Shown here: in pieces, positions 53,601-64,000 of the stretch
Layout: every line of letters starts with the position of its first letter
How positions within the stretch are numbered: the first letter of the stretch is position 1
From: Chondrus crispus
Lineage: Eukaryota; Rhodophyta; Florideophyceae; Gigartinales; Gigartinaceae
Direction of reading: 5' to 3'
Assembly (NCBI RefSeq): GCF_000350225.1
Contig: NW_005179238.1
Location: 33,245-97,244 of the forward strand
DNA length: 64,000 nt
Program-made: the position numbers and the translations under genes
The notes under the pieces: generated by a model
Told to the model about the DNA's origin: nothing
The model's database searches: none
What the model saw: only the letters and a program-made list of their open reading frames with translations

Positions 53601-55121
53601 GACCGCGTCCTAGGGTTGAGCCACTACGCAAAATTGGCAGGCCACCCGGGAGGCAGGAAACTTTACAAGACATTGAGAAAATATTTTTATTGGCCTACGA
53701 TGGCCCTAGACTGCTATGCAGTCGCGAAGAATTGCGCCGCATGCGCGCGGGAAAGGGTGAAGTTAAGAAAAAACACGAAGGAAATGAAACTGTTCACGCC
53801 CAAAGCGCCGCTGGAATTTGTCGCCATCGACATCCTCGGCGAGCTAATTACAACTAAGCGAGTAAATCGGTATATTCTCGTGATCAGCGATCGATACTCG
53901 AAACTGGTACGAACCGTACCGTTGAAGAAGATATCAGCTGCGCACATCGCACAAGCCTTCGTTCACCATTGGGTATTCGTGTACGGACCGCCGGTCAAGC
54001 TGCTGTCTAACAATGGAACACAGTTCACGGCCCGGTTCTTTCAGAATGTCTGCCGAATTCTTGGCATACGCAATGTGTTCACGACTACGTACCACCCGCA
54101 AGCCAACGGCCAAGTTGAGAGATTTAACCGCACGCTGACTTCCGCGTTGCGAAAATAAGTTGGAGAGCATCCCAAGGACTGGGACTTATTTAGCGACGCT
54201 GTGACGTTCGCCTACAACACACAAGTTCATCGAACTACGAACATTGCGCCCTTCGAGCTGGTGTTGGCTCGGGCGCCGAGAAACAATGCGTTACAAGCGC
54301 AACCAACTTTGGAGAACTTCAGCTCGTCACGAGCATACTACCTGAAATGGCAGTCGTGGTTGGAGAGCCTAATGCGAAGCGCCGATAGAAGTTTGCGAAA
54401 GGAACAAGCCCGATACAAGCGAAATTTCGACGCACGCCTTCGCAAGCCGCAATACGAGATCCCACCAGGGTCCTACGTGTTCCTCCGGAAGGAGCAGGGC
54501 ACGGCTAGCGAACCGAAACATAAGCTCGCATAAGTCGCTACAGGGCCTTATCACGTCAGAAGATCGGATCAACATACGGTAGTCATTGCCATTGGCGATC
54601 AGGAGGAACGCGTATCGCGAGACAGGGTGGAATTAGCCCCAAGCCCAATGGACCATGCGCCGATAACCGGCCTACGTCAAGCGCTACAGTTCCTGGGAGA
54701 GCCGGAGTTAAACGAAGAAGGAGAGGCAACGGAGGACGAGGAACGTCCTCACACCCGTGCGCCTACGACGGGGGACCAGGATAATTTAGTTGGTCAAACG
54801 CCGACAGCGGAGACACCTCCAAACCTACGCGAGCTCGGAACGTCCAGAGAAGAGGACGAGTTGGAAGATCTTCAGAAGGGGGAAGGAAACAGTTCAGAGA
54901 AAGGAGAGGAAACAGAGAACACGGAATATGTAATCGACCGGGTCGTCGACCACGATTATCAAAATGGTAATTTGATTCTCAAGGTGGAATGGTACGGTTA
55001 TGCGCCCGAGGACGCGACGTGGGAGCCCATTGAGCAATTGCCCCGCAGTGCGGCCGTCACGTATTTCCGAAGGAAGAAATTACTCTTGCCGCCGCAAGTC
55101 GCGCACGCGCGAGCGGGGTAG
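50666..55121 (+). pseudogene. pol: T4 pol: protease, RT, RNase H, integrase, chromodomain (broken)
   Basis: The first frame runs from the slip site to about 53420. Protease: LDTGAGPNLV. RT: FCVDYRRLNAVT, FSALDAISGYWQM, intact YLDDIIIF. RNase H: SVDTDASDYQ, SEKECLAVIWAV, HTDHASLRWL. A frameshift near 53415-53425 precedes the integrase frame (53430-55121): HHCC finger (LSHYAKLAGHP; CAACARER), first Asp in AIDILGE, then LLSNNGTQF, where the second catalytic Asp is Asn (codon AAC, 54009-54011), and Glu in NGQVERFNR. Stops TAA at 54156 and 54531 interrupt the same frame. It ends with a well-formed chromodomain, YVIDRVVDHDYQNG, KVEWYGYAPEDATWEP. RT and RNase H could once have been active; integrase is not. 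Confidence 0.92.
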
Positions 55122-58100
55122 GCATCGTCAATAGAATTAGCCGATTAGGAAACGCGGAAGAGTCAGAAGTTCAAAACGAACGGACCTGCAAGCAAGGAAA
55201 GTCGGAGCGAGAGGAGTCAGGCAGTCTTCCGTCGGGAACGCCTTTGCAAAAAGGGACTGACGAGCGGGTTACCCTCGAGTCGAGGGAGAAGGAGGGGAAA
55301 AGATACAGCTGACGTAGAGGCGCACGCGAGGGAGGCCGATCGAGAGGAAGTGAATGATGCGGGACGCGATAAGACCGCGAGTGAAATGTTTGAATTGTAT
55401 TGAGGATGGTCCCCATCAGGAGGCTCTCGAGTTTGAAGTGATGCGGTGAACAGCGTCGCGGAGAGAGAGTAAGGACAGTCGCCGGAAACGAGACCCCTCC
55501 GAGTGAGGAGAAGGGAAACGAAAGACTCAAGCGATTTTGCCTGGGACCCCCGCCCATGAATGAAATGGCCCGCGCGGCCAGACCGTGGAAGGGAAGATGT
55601 ACTGTAGTCTCAGGCCGAGGTAATTTACCTCCTTGGATACGATCACACGCGGCCGCCGCGTGCACGTGATGTGACGCCTAGATCGATGATCCGCCCTCAT
55701 GGGGTGTGATTTAATCAAAAGAAATTGGGGCTCGCTGCTGGTAAGCTGTCAAATGATCAGCACGAGTCGCAGACTGAACTCCGGCCATACGTCGAAAAAT
55801 TAACTGCAATTAAGGAAAAAGCCCGCACTTGTACGAAACGTTGTTGGCAACCCCCACCGCCGACCGCACAAATGCTAGGGGCTCGCCACCGGCGAAGTTG
55901 CAATCGGTCGCACATGAGAGCACTTGCCAAGTTCGTTCGCAACACCTAAACCCCGCTCGACGAGCGAGAAGATGGGTCCACATGGACCACTGTTGCCCTG
56001 ACCCATCGACACCACGTGCAAGTACACGGCTACACAGCGCGGCGTGAAACATCATCATTACGGAGGAGCTTTGTCGCTCCCGCATCGACGCCACACCACG
56101 AGTGACTTACTTACCGGCCTGCCGCCATAATCACCCCATATCTTTCCTATGTTTCCGTTTTTGTCTTTGTTATTATTATTTTTTTTTATGTTTGTTTTCT
56201 TTCACGCACAGAGCTCGAACCCCGCGCCGCGACGTCAACCAGCCCATGCAGGAACGGAGCCCTAAAGGAAAAAGGGGCAATAATGACAGTTGTGTACCCT
56301 ATGAGCGGGAGGAGGATCACGAAGGAAGAGGGGAAACAAACCGCAAATCCGTCGCATGTGCGTTTTACGAACCAACGGATCGTGCCAGGCAACGGCTGAT
56401 GTGAGCAACGACCGGGATGTACTTGATAATGTGACCGAGGGGTGGAGCGGCATTGATTGACACTTATGAAGGAACTTTTTTTAGGGGCGTCTGCGCAGGT
56501 AGAACAATTCTCATTAGCAGACTTACAAGTCCAAAATGACGCTAGGCTCCGCGACGCGGATAGTGAGCGCATCGATGTATCAGGGGACACAGGAAAGGGG
56601 AGCGATGGGATGCTTCAGCCACCCCAGGACCTACACCTCGCAGTTTCAAAGAAGAGGGATTGACAGGAGTGAAGTGCGTTGTATACCCTCCTCTCAGACC
56701 CTTCACCCCAACAGCACTTGCTCGAGGGACGAAAACTTCGCGGTAGACTCCAAAAGAGGCATTTCCCAAGGAGGGAAAAACGGACCAGCCGTCGAGACAG
56801 GGCGGATCGCAGAATGAAATTGATTTTTATCAAAACTTAAGGAAAACGTGTCTACGTTTGGCGCACGACGTGCTGGATGTTTTGGGAAAATGTAAGACGC
56901 GCGCACAAGTCTCGTGCCCATACCCAGGCGACATTACGGGCAATTGAACTGCGTAGGACGATCGCGCAGCGGGGGACGCCCAACGAGAATGTGAGCACTC
57001 GCTGAAATTGTGGTGACATTGGAGATCGGAAGGGGGCGACAGCCCAGAGGAGAACGAAGCGGTCGTTTCGGAAAGGTTGTTCCAAATCCCATCGGAACCA
57101 CATCGAGGACGATCAGGAAAGGACAGAGTCGAAGAAAAGAGGGGGCAATCGCATGGGACCCATGTCACTGCCTGCAGAAGAGGAAAAGGCGCACGGCGCT
57201 AACCAGGATCGACGAGTTGGGAGACGGAGATTCGTCGAGTCGGGAGAAGGTATATGTCCTTCGCTTTCTACTTTCAGTTTGCCTTGTGTAGCTCTAGCTC
57301 GTTTTATTTTTTGAGTCACGTCGAGAACGCGTTAGCGTCCCTCGGACACTAATCAGCGAGACCAACGGGTCACTTAAGGGTAGGACGAGAGGGATCGGGG
57401 ACTCGAACCTGTCAGGAGCATGAGACAAGTTAATGCGCAACTTAGGATGGACGCAACGGCGGTCACCGTCGAAAGAGTCATGTCGAGGACGCTACGAACC
57501 CAGCAGGAATTTATTTTGGCGACATACCACTACTAGTGGGAACGCGTCTGAACAATTCATACGCACGAAAAATTGGTATCGCCGATAAGATGAGATGATC
57601 AAGGTCTGCAACTTCCGCGCGCTGCTTCGACACAGTAGTTTTCGCTTCTACGCACGTCTTTCGAATAAGAACTACACCGACAACGTCATTTGTCTAAGAA
57701 CCCAGATTGAGCATGAACAATGCCAAGGATCGTCGATCAGTTTGAATTTAAGGCAACGCACACAGGCAGGGCGCAGTGCTGACGCAGGTCGTCGACCATA
57801 GTGAAGAAAATGGTTTCGCGTGGCCATGAGGCTGACGAGGACTTTCGGGTTCGAGCCAGTTTTCGCGGTACGAAAATTTCAGGGACGGGCTAGGTCAACC
57901 CCAGTGAGGACATACACTCGCCGAAGGACCGAGGATCTGCGATGCCGTTGCGCCGTAGACGCATGGAGGCGTTTTTGCCGCACTGTACGAATGACCTTCA
58001 CGCCGCAGTTCGCTTCACTCCGCACCGATTTGGTGCGCAACTACCAAAGAGGTCTCGTTGCCGCAGACGAAATCAGGATGATCTCGTCGAGACTCTGCTC

Positions 58101-58976
58101 GTCAACTTCCCGCCGTCCCCTACGAGGATTGGACAGATCGAGTTGAAAAAGAAAGTGTGTTGTTGCCGCTCGTGAGCGACACTGCCGGAAGATGCGAGGA
58201 TCCCGAACCGATGCGTTGTCAACGAAGAAGAGGTGAAGGGACGTTAAAAAAAACTACAAAGTTTATGTGTCTTTCGAAAGAGATGAGAAACGACGATCGT
58301 CGTCCCGTACTGTAGGGCTTGCACTATATACCTCGATCATTTTGAGGTTGGGACGAATAAGCTCGTCTGGATAATGCGAGCAAACGAAGGGTGACAATTC
58401 ACATTTTTTGACGTCTCAGACCCCCCCGTGTCTTATTATATTTAACAACAAGGAGTTTCCCAGCGAGGAACACCGAGGACAAATTGAAGTTGTCAGTATG
58501 CCGGGGATGATTTCGCGGTACGCGTGGGATGAAGGTTACGTCACCGCAGAGCTACAGACGTGACGCTGAGAAAGGCCACGACAATCCACCCAGAGGGGGA
58601 ACCACTATCGAGGAACTAGTATATTTTCTCGATGAGGGGTCGAAACAGACATCGAGAAAGCTTGAGGGTTATGAAGGAGAAGGGCCTGCTTGGAGGCAAA
58701 AGGAGGTGCGACTGCTGTAGAAGAGGTGCACGGAAAATGGATAAGAGAAGGGAGACAGTAACGAGGAAAAGAGAAGGAAAGTGGAAAGAGGAAGATGCGA
58801 CCGCGGCGACGGGGCGCATACAAAAAAAAGAGGAGGAAAGTGAAGGTAACGGGGGATACGCAGGTGATTCATTTTATTCTCCAAAAGCTACCAGGTGACG
58901 TCGATAACCAGACGTCACCTCAAACGGGTAATAATCCGAGAATGGATCAGGGGGTGGGAGTCGTCCGAGTGGCGGG
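55122..58976. other. T4 3.85-kb stretch without a recognised gene
   Basis: Lies between the chromodomain and the 3' end of the antisense ORF. Only short frames without family resemblance. Mixed composition, with a T-rich tract near 56160-56200 and a C7 run near 58421. It may hold an unrecognised nested fragment or a very long 3' leader; I see no LTR ends or RT-like sequence. Confidence 0.5.
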
Positions 58977-60710
58977 TCAGTGGGGCGGCACACCCAAGGA
59001 TTTTTCCTTTGGGAGTGGGGTAACGAGTCGAGCAAGGACTCGCAGATCATCGAGAGAAGCCCCTTGGAGAGCTTCACCTTCGATGCCATGAGCGCGGAGC
59101 AATGTGCAGTAGATGTCAATGGCTCCGTCGCTCTTTTTGGGAATTGATGGGGACGGTGGGGAGGACAATGCTTCCCTAACCGACAGAGTTTTGGTATGCC
59201 CTGCCGAGGGGATATCGACAGCAGGGGGAGCAGCAGCAGGGGCTGCAGGGAGAGGGGAATCGGGAGCAGACGGTCGGGGGCAAACGTCGTCTGCGCGGGG
59301 ATCTACAGCTCGTATGGGAGCTACGTCAGGGGTTGGAACTTGGTTGCCGAATTGGCGACTGAGGCGCGCTTCGGAGGGAGAGCACAAGGCGAATGTCCAA
59401 GGGTTGAACCAGACAAAGTCACCCGCCGCACTGTGACTTCGTCCGGGAGAAAAGGACGGGCGTCGCCTCGCGAAGGATCGGGATGAGTTGATAGGGGGGA
59501 CAACATCCCAGTCGACCTGATTGATCTTTTCGAGTAAGGAGTGCAGTTTGAAGTCGGTGTCTGCTCCGCCCAAGGGCACAGTATAGTCCAGAAGGCACAT
59601 GAGCTCGACGAGCTTCGGAGGAAGATACCAAAGCCGCCAACAATCGTACGCCTCCCAGAGCAAGGTGGCGGCTACCTTCACGCACCACTCCGTCAAAAAG
59701 ACAACCCACAACCCGTAACGAGGATCAGTGAGATGGCTTCCAAAGTAGGTAAGGATGGGACCGAGCTCTGCCCAAAACCCTTGGCAGACCTCAAATTGTC
59801 CCCACCACGAGGGGAGTTGCTGGTACCGGTTGGGATAGTGTGACCGAGCAATTTCCCCCGCCTCAACCATTTGGTAAGCTAGGAAATATCCCGTGTCCGA
59901 TCTCATCTTACGCTCGGATCGGACCGTATGCTGGAAGAAGGGGATGTTCCCGCGTTTCGTATATCGGAAATTGAGGGGGAGGATTGCGCGCGTGTATGAC
60001 AGGGCATCGTTAGTCACCGTCAGTTGGTCATGCCACAGGCGGTCCGCCTCGAGCACGGGGTTACCCCGTGTCCAGCTGAGGAGGCTGTCAAGGTAATCAC
60101 GCTCCCCCTCCGTGCGAAACTTCCACGTGTCACATCCGAAGGACGGAGGGATGAGGGCATCGGATAGGGATAGGTCGAGGCGGTCGAGGACGGCTTCCAT
60201 GAACCGCAGGGATAGGCCCTGTCGGCCACGAGGGGAGGAACGACGCAGGATAGAAGGAGGAATGGCGACACGGGCACTCCAATCGTAGGAGGAAATGGCT
60301 TGAAGGGGAAGGTGACCCGGTAACATCCCCGCACCGTCGGCAAAGTTGCGCCCGATGTTAGTGACGTCGCGCACGTCGATGGCGGAAAACCAAGGAGTGG
60401 CCGCGTACAGTAAGGGATAGTCGCGCATGGATTTACCTTGGAGCTCGGCTAGTGAGGGGTATCGACAAGGGACTGATGAAGGATGGAGATCGGGATGAAA
60501 GACCGGTTCAGGAACGTTGGTGTTCGGGGGAAGTCGGGGTATAGAAGGAAGGTCGCTAGGAATGGAAGGCGTGTGTGAGAAGCCCACACCGCGGCGACCG
60601 CGGGCGGTATGTCCGACAGTGGGATCCGATGAAGGAAACATGGAGATCGTCTTACTCTCACGCGAGCGGCGACCGATGGTCGGAAGAAAAAGGAAGAAGT
60701 TGGGAAGCAA
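58977..60710 (-). CDS. T4 antisense ORF (unknown protein, homologous to the T3 antisense ORF)
   Basis: A 577-codon frame opposite to gag-pol. It starts only about 40 bases inside the 3' LTR boundary, so its promoter should lie in that LTR read backwards (inference). The conserved body spans about residues 70-430: YPLLYAATPWFSAIDVRD, GMLPGHLPLQAISSYDW (compare GELPGGLSLAAVTSRDF in T3), FGCDTWKFRTEGERDYL (compare WDLDTWAYRTEADRVYV), SERKMRSDTGYFLAYQMVE, LPSWWGQFEV, WVVFLTEWCVKVAATLLW. The Trp-rich, helical character is shared; no catalytic motif is recognised. The C-terminal part is Pro/Ala-rich with a final short helical motif. Conservation of an intact frame in an element whose integrase is dead is notable. 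Confidence 0.82.
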   Translation of the reverse strand: MLPNFFLFLPTIGRRSRESKTISMFPSSDPTVGHTARGRRGVGFSHTPSIPSDLPSIPRLPPNTNVPEPVFHPDLHPSSVPCRYPSLAELQGKSMRDYPLLYAATPWFSAIDVRDVTNIGRNFADGAGMLPGHLPLQAISSYDWSARVAIPPSILRRSSPRGRQGLSLRFMEAVLDRLDLSLSDALIPPSFGCDTWKFRTEGERDYLDSLLSWTRGNPVLEADRLWHDQLTVTNDALSYTRAILPLNFRYTKRGNIPFFQHTVRSERKMRSDTGYFLAYQMVEAGEIARSHYPNRYQQLPSWWGQFEVCQGFWAELGPILTYFGSHLTDPRYGLWVVFLTEWCVKVAATLLWEAYDCWRLWYLPPKLVELMCLLDYTVPLGGADTDFKLHSLLEKINQVDWDVVPPINSSRSFARRRPSFSPGRSHSAAGDFVWFNPWTFALCSPSEARLSRQFGNQVPTPDVAPIRAVDPRADDVCPRPSAPDSPLPAAPAAAPPAVDIPSAGHTKTLSVREALSSPPSPSIPKKSDGAIDIYCTLLRAHGIEGEALQGASLDDLRVLARLVTPLPKEKSLGVPPH

Positions 60711-60737
60711 GGGAGTGAAGCCGCTGCGCGAGAGCGC

Positions 60738-60751
60738 TCAGAAGGGGGATA
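60738..60751 (+). other. T4 polypurine tract
   Basis: CAGAAGGGGGATA directly precedes the LTR start TGTAG at 60752. Confidence 0.65.
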
Positions 60752-61801
60752 TGTAGTGCAATATGCACCTGGAAAGGGGGGTGAAAAGAAAGGAAAACAT
60801 TTGGATATGAAAAGTAGTCCGGGTTTGGGGGACACACGTGTGAATAATTGCACAGTTTTAATTTTTAATTATTTTATTTTATTTAGTTAATTAGTTGGCA
60901 TTAATTTTGCTGACACTAGATTAGATCTAGGATCTAGCGCCGTGAGCTACTGTACTGGCTCCGGCGGGGCGATATATACCTTAGCCCTCTGACGACCAAG
61001 TCAGTAAAGGTAACCCGAGTTGCCGGAGTTGAATGTCGCCTTGGTCGAAGTCCGTCTCTACCAAGACGCTCCCTTTTACCTAAGCCTACGGCATCCTCTA
61101 TCGCTCGGGGTTCCCTTTTCTCTTTCCTTTATTTCCCTATCCTTTTCTATCTCTAATTCTACCTATTTTCCCCTTATCTTGTGTTGGTGCCATCGGCCTC
61201 GGTTGCGACCGAACCGGTGTAGGTGTTTCGAGCCATCGGGCGACACAGTTGACGTAGCGCTGCTACTGTGACCCATTTTCCGACGGAGACCGTTGCATCG
61301 ACGTCTCCCTCGAAGGGCTCCGTCGTAGTACGAGCCAGTGTTGGTACCATCGGGGTCGGTTGCGACCGAACCGGTGTAGGTGTTTCGAGCCATCGGGCGG
61401 CACGGTTGACGTAGCGCTGCTACTTTCATTTCATCCCGTCGGGCTGCGTTGCGACGCCTTCGTCGAAGGCCTTGTCGCGTTACAAGGTGTCGAAGAAGCT
61501 CAACGAGCATTGGCCTTACAACCCAGTGGAACCGGGGTACCTACGTACGCGCCCCACCCCACACTCTTCGAGCAGATCTCTTCGCAAGTCTCTACCACAC
61601 CGATCCCGGGCCGGGTTATTTCTCTGTGCCCCCCCCATCAGGGATCCGAGCTACTACGAGTCGCAAGCTCGTTTAAACGGAGAAGGGAGAGTCGGACACT
61701 CCGTAGCGCTGTGCCATCGGCAGTTCTTCTTTTTGTTGCTGTTGTTGTTTTTGCTGGACCATCGGACCGCGGTCTCTGCCCGACAGGCGCATTGCACTAC
61801 A
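60752..61801 (+). repeat. T4 3' LTR (1,050 bp, with internal duplication)
   Basis: Same ends as the left LTR but about 185 bases longer. A block starting GTGTTGGTGCCATCGG at 61181 is repeated at about 61338 (GTGTTGGTACCATCGG), covering the region downstream of the TATA box (60973-60978). Followed directly by GCGAT. Confidence 0.93.
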
Positions 61802-61806
61802 GCGAT
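61802..61806 (+). repeat. T4 target-site duplication, right copy (GCGAT)
   Basis: Matches 47286-47290 exactly. Confidence 0.95.
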
Positions 61807-62746
61807 GGCGTAGGCGGTGACGGCGGGGGGGAGGAGCAACAGGCTCTCCAGTACGAGGGTCGAGGCGAAGCGGTTTGCCCACGGTGCGGACGAGGGAGTG
61901 GGCCGCCGCAAGCGTTGCACTCGAGACTGAAGTAGGGGCGGCGAGTGCCGCGCGGGCAGCCTCGAGAGTCAGGATAGAAGAAGAATCGGGGCGGGCTGGG
62001 ACACGTGGCAGCTGGAGGGTGCGAGCCACGACAAAGGGAGAAGTGGAGGGTAAGGTGGAAGACGACTTGAATTGAACGGAGGTGATTGGCAGGGCGGCGC
62101 TCGCCGCATATGCAGGGACAGTAAGGGGGGTAGGACGGGGAGAATGACGGGGTCGTGCGGCGGCAACAGTCACCCACGGTTGGGTAAGAGGCTGGAGCTG
62201 GACAGGGGGGGATGGGCGGGTGAAGCAAGGCGAGAAGGCGGGGCCAGGGTGGCAGGCGAAGGCGAGGCGGTGGTCACCGGGAACGTCGAGAGGTGCGGAG
62301 GGGAGGCATGGGCCGTGAAAGCAGGGCGACGAGGCCCGAGTGGGGTGGCGGGCGCAGGCGAGTCGGCGGTGGCGGAGGAGGGCGGGAGGTGCGGACGGGA
62401 AGCAGGGGCGGGTGAAGCAGGGGAATGCAGCACTAAATACTGTGGCGGGCGCACGCGACACGGCGGCGGCGGGGGAGGGCGGGAGGTGTGGAAGGGAGGG
62501 ATGGGCGGGTGAAGCAGGGCAAGGAGGCCCGGCCAAGATGGCGGGCGAAGGCGAAGGCGGGGCGGCGGTCGCAATCTCGGTCGCGGGGGAGAGCGGTGGG
62601 GCGCGCAACGTTTCGAGAGACGCGCTGGAGGTGCTTCCGCCGTACCCGTCCGCGCAGGGCGCGAGCGCGTTGGCGTGAAGCGGATGCGGCGGGTGCTGCG
62701 ACGGAGGGAACTCGACGGACGACGATGTCTTCTTCTTCTTCGTCAT
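61802..62746 (-). pseudogene. L4 ORF1, N-terminal part
   Basis: Begins at ATG 62746 (MTKKKKTSSSVEF), directly after a CA-rich tract. A long Pro/Ala/His-rich region of imperfect internal repeats (ARHP...ASSPCF, ACHPGPAFSPCF) follows, then the conserved TLEAARAALAAPTSVSS block up to the T4 site. One extra G in the run near 61822-61829 shifts the frame just before the boundary. The remainder of ORF1 is at 46274-47290. Confidence 0.82.
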
Positions 62747-62768
62747 CGTGTTTTTGTGTGTGTGCGTA

Positions 62769-64000
62769 GGTAATTTTATTCAAATGCAAGGGGGGGCCGA
62801 TACAGTGGCATGCGGGCGGACGTCAAGGAATCACACTTGCGGAGGATAGGATGGAGCCGACTCATGACACGGCATGCGGGCAATTGTCGCCGCGGCGACA
62901 CTGGACCAAATCGCAAAGCTGAGACGCTGAGCGAGGCGGGTTTTGGCGATGCCAAAGCTGCAGCCTGAGCGCAGGGCAATTTGGTGCGCAACGTGTTCAA
63001 GGACAGCACTAGTACGGGTGCTCCAAGCGCCCAGGGTATCGAAGGCAAGGGGGACGAAATGCCAGTCTAGGGGAGGAAGTGGGTCGTCAGCCTGAAGGTG
63101 TAAGGCAGCGCGTAGAATGCGGTCATGGGTGCGGAGTTTTCTTGTATGGGCTCCTTCAGCGGCGCCGGCAATAGACCGAGCAGCTGAGTTCATGTTAGCA
63201 GCGGTGTAGGGATTACAAATCGTGACATCGTATGCTGTAGGGCGGTCTGGGAGGGCGCCAGCCGCTGGAGGGGACGGTTGGACAAGAATGTCAGCAGGGC
63301 GGTGCGCCGTGCCTGGTATGAGAAATGGAACTTCGCGGTCGCACGCGAGGCCGGCTGCCCGAAACGCTTGGCGGGCCAGAGTATTGCGGACAATGTTATG
63401 GCGGTGGGTGGCACCATACCCGTGTTTGCAGTTGGCGGCGTGGTCGCCACGTTTGTCCATCGCGCGGCCATAGTGAGAGCATTGTAGGGGGCCCGTGAAT
63501 CGTCGTACACAGGCGTGTCGAGGTGTCGCCGAAGCATAACGGACCACACGGCACTTGAAACTCGCGAGGTCAGAGATGGGTGAGCGCAGAGGAAGGAGGC
63601 CGCACCAGGAGTAATTAGAGAGTTGTAGCGTGCGCGACGGCGTACAGAGGCTGCCGTATGATCGGTTGGGTTAGGCTGTCGATCCCACTCTCTCGTTTCC
63701 CAATACATGCGCGAAAAGGCTCCATGGAGCGCCTGATATAATGTAAAATGTACTCTTTCAGGTCGTTCCAATAAAGCTTGCGGTTCGAACGGGCCCAGAT
63801 TAGAATGCGTAGCGAGGATCCCTCGGGTTTCGACCTCGGGGTTCAAGGAGCGCAGTACATGCACTAGATGCTTCCGTGCCATTCCGCGGTAGAATGGCAC
63901 TGTAGGGTTCGAAGGTCCGCGAATGCGTGCTTTTGCGGATTCAATTAAACTTGCAGCGTGAGATGCGTGCACAAACGGGGCCAGTGGCGTGAAACCATGA
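62769..64000 (-). mobile_element. L5: LINE copy running off the window
   Basis: The 3' end at about 62769 has GAATAAAATTACC on the minus strand, next to the CA-rich 5' start of L4. Only the C-terminal part of ORF2 is inside the window. Confidence 0.85.
62831..64000 (-). pseudogene. L5 ORF2, C-terminal part (partial, one frameshift)
   Basis: From the window edge: HASHAASLIESAKARI, FYRGMARKHLVHVLRSL, FEPQALLERPERVH, TAASVRRRARYNSL, then a frame change near 63490-63540 and CSHYGRAMDKRGDHAANC (second finger Cys replaced by Tyr), RPADILVQ, YDVTICNPY, C-terminus PSYPPQV and stop at 62831. Closest to L2 by eye. Confidence 0.85.

Larger units (their letters stand above)
47291..61801 (+). mobile_element. 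T4: 14.5-kb Ty3/gypsy chromodomain element with antisense ORF
   Basis: LTRs at 47291-48155 and 60752-61801, primer-binding site, gag, slippery site, pol with integrase and chromodomain, a 3.85-kb non-coding stretch, an antisense ORF, and a polypurine tract. Flanked by the 5-bp duplication GCGAT within LINE L4 ORF1. Broken by frameshifts and stops in gag and integrase and by loss of an integrase catalytic Asp. Confidence 0.95.
43154..62768 (-). mobile_element. L4: full-length LINE interrupted by T4
   Basis: Two segments, 43154-47290 and 61802-62768, form one LINE once T4 and one GCGAT are removed. The 3' end has AAAATAAACC on the minus strand. The 5' end reaches a CA-rich tract (62751-62765) next to the ORF1 ATG, and then the L5 3' end. 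Confidence 0.9.

Noticed and set aside
55171..55665. 164-codon minus-strand frame in the T4 spacer as an extra gene
   Set aside because: No family resemblance, low-complexity Ser/Pro composition, and no counterpart in T3 or T1.

Overview
This window is a transposon-packed stretch of a eukaryotic nuclear genome. I found no host gene, rRNA or convincing tRNA gene in 64 kb. Nearly all of it is retrotransposon: chromodomain-bearing Ty3/gypsy LTR elements and non-LTR (LINE) elements with a C-terminal restriction-like endonuclease. LTRs ending TGT...ACA, integrases, chromodomains, (CA)n tracts and AATAAA signals exclude a prokaryote. The host cannot be named from the sequence; an alga or fungus-like protist with a moderately GC-rich, repeat-swollen genome is a guess.

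Layout: 1-3201 is old sequence with a small inverted-repeat element (9-178) and a decayed minus-strand gene joining a YqaJ-like nuclease to a piggyBac-like tail. 3202-10726 is T1, the 3' part of a minus-strand Ty3/gypsy element (pol 3' half, an ORF on the opposite strand, 3' LTR). 10727-18379 is T2, a plus-strand relative inserted into T1's RT gene; it has a 5' LTR, gag and pol, and is cut at 18379. 18380-30606 is T3, a 12.2-kb plus-strand element with two 701-bp LTRs, gag, a 1,488-codon pol ORF, 78-bp repeats and an antisense ORF. 30607-64000 is a head-to-tail array of five minus-strand LINE copies (L1-L5). T4, a 14.5-kb Ty3/gypsy element (47291-61801), is inserted into the ORF1 of L4 with a 5-bp target duplication (GCGAT).

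The LTR elements share a design. LTR ends are extended inverted repeats starting TGTAG. One primer-binding site serves all three families that retain it. Gag ends at a -1 frameshift heptamer with pol in the -1 frame. Pol order is PR-RT-RNase H-IN-chromodomain. Between pol and the 3' LTR lies a long antisense ORF of unknown function, clearly homologous between T3 and T4 and probably also in T1.

The LINEs carry ORF1 and ORF2 (RT, CCHC finger, REL endonuclease) overlapping by GTGA. ORF2 has no AUG near its start. Each copy's 3' end (AATAAA) is followed directly by the next copy, two of them through a (CA)n tract that abuts the ORF1 ATG. This recalls telomeric or microsatellite-targeted LINE arrays. 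Most copies are broken; L3 looks intact in both ORFs. T3 pol is open but carries a damaging RT active-site change, and T4 integrase has lost a catalytic Asp.
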